64,000 nucleotides of DNA from CAZOOK01 sp964581385. GTDB taxonomy: Bacteria; Pseudomonadota; Gammaproteobacteria; Nevskiales; Nevskiaceae. The stretch lies in NCBI GenBank assembly GCA_964581385.1, contig CAZOOK010000006.1, forward strand, positions 62,001 through 126,000, given 5' to 3'. Under the pieces are notes generated by a model. The model worked only from the letters and a program-made list of their open reading frames with translations. It made no database searches and was not told the origin of the DNA. Numbering within the stretch: position 1 is the stretch's first letter; every line of letters starts with the position of its first letter. This document shows positions 62,954 through 64,000 of the stretch, in pieces. Position numbers and translations under genes: made by a program.

Positions 62954-63361
62954 ATGCCCACGCTCAAGCAACCCGCCGACCAGAAGTACGGCACCGGCCG
63001 CCGCAAGACTGCCGCCGCGCGCGTTTTCCTGCGCCCCGGCAAAGGCGAAATCTCGATCAACGGCAAGACCGTCGAAGCCTATTTCGGCCGTGAAACCTCG
63101 CGCATGCTGGTGCGCCAGCCGCTCGAGATCGTCGAGTCGATTGATCGTTTCAATATCAAGATTACCGTAGCCGGTGGTGGTCCCAGCGGCCAAGCCGGTG
63201 CAATCCGTCACGGCATTACCCGTGCGCTGATCCAGTATGACGAAGCCATGCGCATACCGCTGCGTGCGGCTGGCCTGGTTACTCGCGACGCACGTGAAGT
63301 CGAGCGTAAAAAGGTCGGTTTGCACAAAGCTCGTCGCGCTCCGCAGTACAGCAAGCGCTGA
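62954..63361 (+). CDS. rpsI: 30S ribosomal protein S9
   Basis: This protein of about 135 aa starts slightly longer than usual (MPTLKQPADQKYGTGRRKTAAARVFLRPGKGEISINGKTVEAYFGRETSRML). The C-terminus DAREVERKKVGLHKARRAPQYSKR, with the terminal Lys-Arg that reaches the P-site tRNA, is intact. It follows rplM in the standard operon. Confidence 0.97.
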   Translation: MPTLKQPADQKYGTGRRKTAAARVFLRPGKGEISINGKTVEAYFGRETSRMLVRQPLEIVESIDRFNIKITVAGGGPSGQAGAIRHGITRALIQYDEAMRIPLRAAGLVTRDAREVERKKVGLHKARRAPQYSKR

Positions 63362-63370
63362 TTCACGGCA

Positions 63371-63412
63371 AAAGCGCGCGGAACTTTCGAGTACCGCGCG
63401 CTTTTTGCTTTT
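63371..63412 (+). terminator. Rho-independent terminator of rplM-rpsI
   Basis: The stem aaagcgcgcgg (63371-63381) pairs with ccgcgcgcttt (63394-63404) and is followed by ttgctttt. Confidence 0.88.
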
Positions 63413-63489
63413 GGTGCTTTCATGCTTCAGGCTTGAACTTTGTCGCCGATGCGTTAGTCTGTGTGCCGCTCCCTGACGGGAATCGTTAT

Positions 63490-63563
63490 TGGGGGATCGT
63501 CTAATGGCAGGACAACAGATTCTGACTCTGTTTATCTAGGTTCGAGTCCTAGTCCCCCAGCCA
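63490..63563 (+). tRNA. tRNA-Gln (anticodon CTG)
   Basis: The acceptor stem tggggga/tccccca, a D-arm with aatggca, the anticodon arm cagattctgactctg with CTG in the loop, the T-arm aggttcgagtcct, discriminator G and an encoded CCA are all visible. It reads CAG codons. The following integrase fragment shows that its 3' end probably served as an island integration site. Confidence 0.95.
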
Positions 63564-63588
63564 ATTTTTTCAAATAGTTAGGCCGCTT

Positions 63589-64000
63589 TTAGCGGCCTTT
63601 ATTTTTCTCATATTCCGGGCGATTTCTCATATTGGCTAGAGAAACTGGCTTTACCCGGATCTCCCCCACACCAGCTAGATAGCCCTCGGTGGTGGTGATG
63701 CTGCCATGCGCACCCATGCCCTGCGCAGCTTCCGTGCCCTCCGTCTTGGCTTTGAGATTCAATGCAGTGCGACGAATGTCATGCCAAGTTAGGCCGGCCA
63801 CGCCGCAGTGTTCAAAATAGCGGTGATACTTGCTCTGGAAGCTGTTAACCGTATATGGCTGGCCCGCACGATCACCTTTGGTCACGGCAAACAGGTAGAT
63901 GGAGCCGATGCGTTGCCGGCGCGCCAGAACTCGATCAACAGCAGTGCGCAGTTCCGGCGTCCACTCGAAAAGCTGCTCGGCTTCGGTGCTGTTGTCAGTC
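63589..64000 (-). CDS. Tyrosine-type site-specific integrase, C-terminal part
   Basis: The frame is open to the right edge, so only about 136 C-terminal residues are seen. Motifs of the tyrosine recombinase catalytic domain are visible: HDIRRTALNLKAKTEGTEAA (His-x-x-Arg box) and GMGAHGSITTTEGYLAG (second His and the nucleophile Tyr). The gene points toward tRNA-Gln and ends about 26 bases from it, the usual layout of an integrated genomic island or prophage. The N-terminal arm-binding and core domains are outside the window. Confidence 0.88.
   Translation of the reverse strand, partial: TDNSTEAEQLFEWTPELRTAVDRVLARRQRIGSIYLFAVTKGDRAGQPYTVNSFQSKYHRYFEHCGVAGLTWHDIRRTALNLKAKTEGTEAAQGMGAHGSITTTEGYLAGVGEIRVKPVSLANMRNRPEYEKNKGR

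Noticed and set aside
63589..63885. Integrase read as a short complete 98-aa protein
   Set aside because: The frame stays open upstream to the window edge with integrase-like sequence, so the GTG at 63885 is internal and the gene is truncated only by the window.

Overview
The window is about 60% GC and gene-dense. It reads as the chromosome of a free-living gammaproteobacterium that degrades terpenoids, steroids or aromatics. The Nevskiales/Steroidobacter neighbourhood is my inference, from type IV pilus retraction ATPases next to yggS, rplM-rpsI, a B12-riboswitch-controlled cob operon with BtuM, an Atu-like acyl-CoA carboxylase cluster and a meta-cleavage lower pathway. No phage or plasmid backbone is visible until the right edge. 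There, a tRNA-Gln gene is followed by the C-terminal part of a tyrosine integrase, so the window ends inside a genomic island.

Layout. 1-7.6 kb: a partial membrane protein, a porin plus a small PstS-like protein, a membrane-anchored C13 (legumain-like) peptidase, an EXORDIUM/PHI-1-like secreted protein and a DUF6351 lipoprotein hydrolase. 7.8-20.5 kb: an acyclic-terpene/branched-acyl-CoA catabolic island. The leftward operon runs hydratase AtuE-like, AtuA, TetR, biotin carboxylase, (DUF559 insert), biotin carrier, carboxyltransferase, enoyl-CoA hydratase. The rightward operon runs acyl-CoA dehydrogenase, SDR, nitronate monooxygenase-like, DsbA-like isomerase. Two palindromic operator candidates lie between them. 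20.5-25.8 kb: dusC, a second porin/PstS-like pair, a 255-bp MITE-like element, a transglutaminase-like protein and an NAD(P)-binding protein. 25.8-34.1 kb: a catabolic locus with NTF2-like proteins, a flavin reductase-MarR fusion, a LuxR regulator, an SDR and a four-gene meta-cleavage lower pathway (hydrolase, hydratase, acylating aldehyde dehydrogenase, aldolase). 34-39.4 kb: a diguanylate cyclase, a TetR regulator and two tandem secreted esterases, each with a long conserved 5' leader. 39.4-45.7 kb: NTF2-like, DUF1214, sulfotransferase, SDR, EthD-like and a GloVer-repeat exported protein. 46.1-54.2 kb: cobalamin riboswitch and btuM-cobO-cobB-btuF-like-cobQ-cobU-cobT-cobC-cobS, mostly with 4-base start/stop overlaps. 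54.2-63.4 kb: two DegV paralogues, an enoyl-CoA hydratase, rpiA, a second 255-bp element, yggS, three PilT/PilU-type ATPases and rplM-rpsI.

How the genes work together. The Atu-like island would activate, carboxylate, hydrate and beta-oxidise branched acyl-CoAs. The 30-34 kb operon would turn a ring-fission product into pyruvate and an acyl-CoA. The cob operon performs corrinoid uptake, adenosylation, amidation and nucleotide-loop assembly. The least explained features are the two identical-length MITE-like elements that each supply a gene's TAG stop codon, the structured leader shared by the tandem esterases, the carboxylase alpha subunit split around a REP-flanked DUF559 gene, and the duplicated porin/PstS-like cassette.
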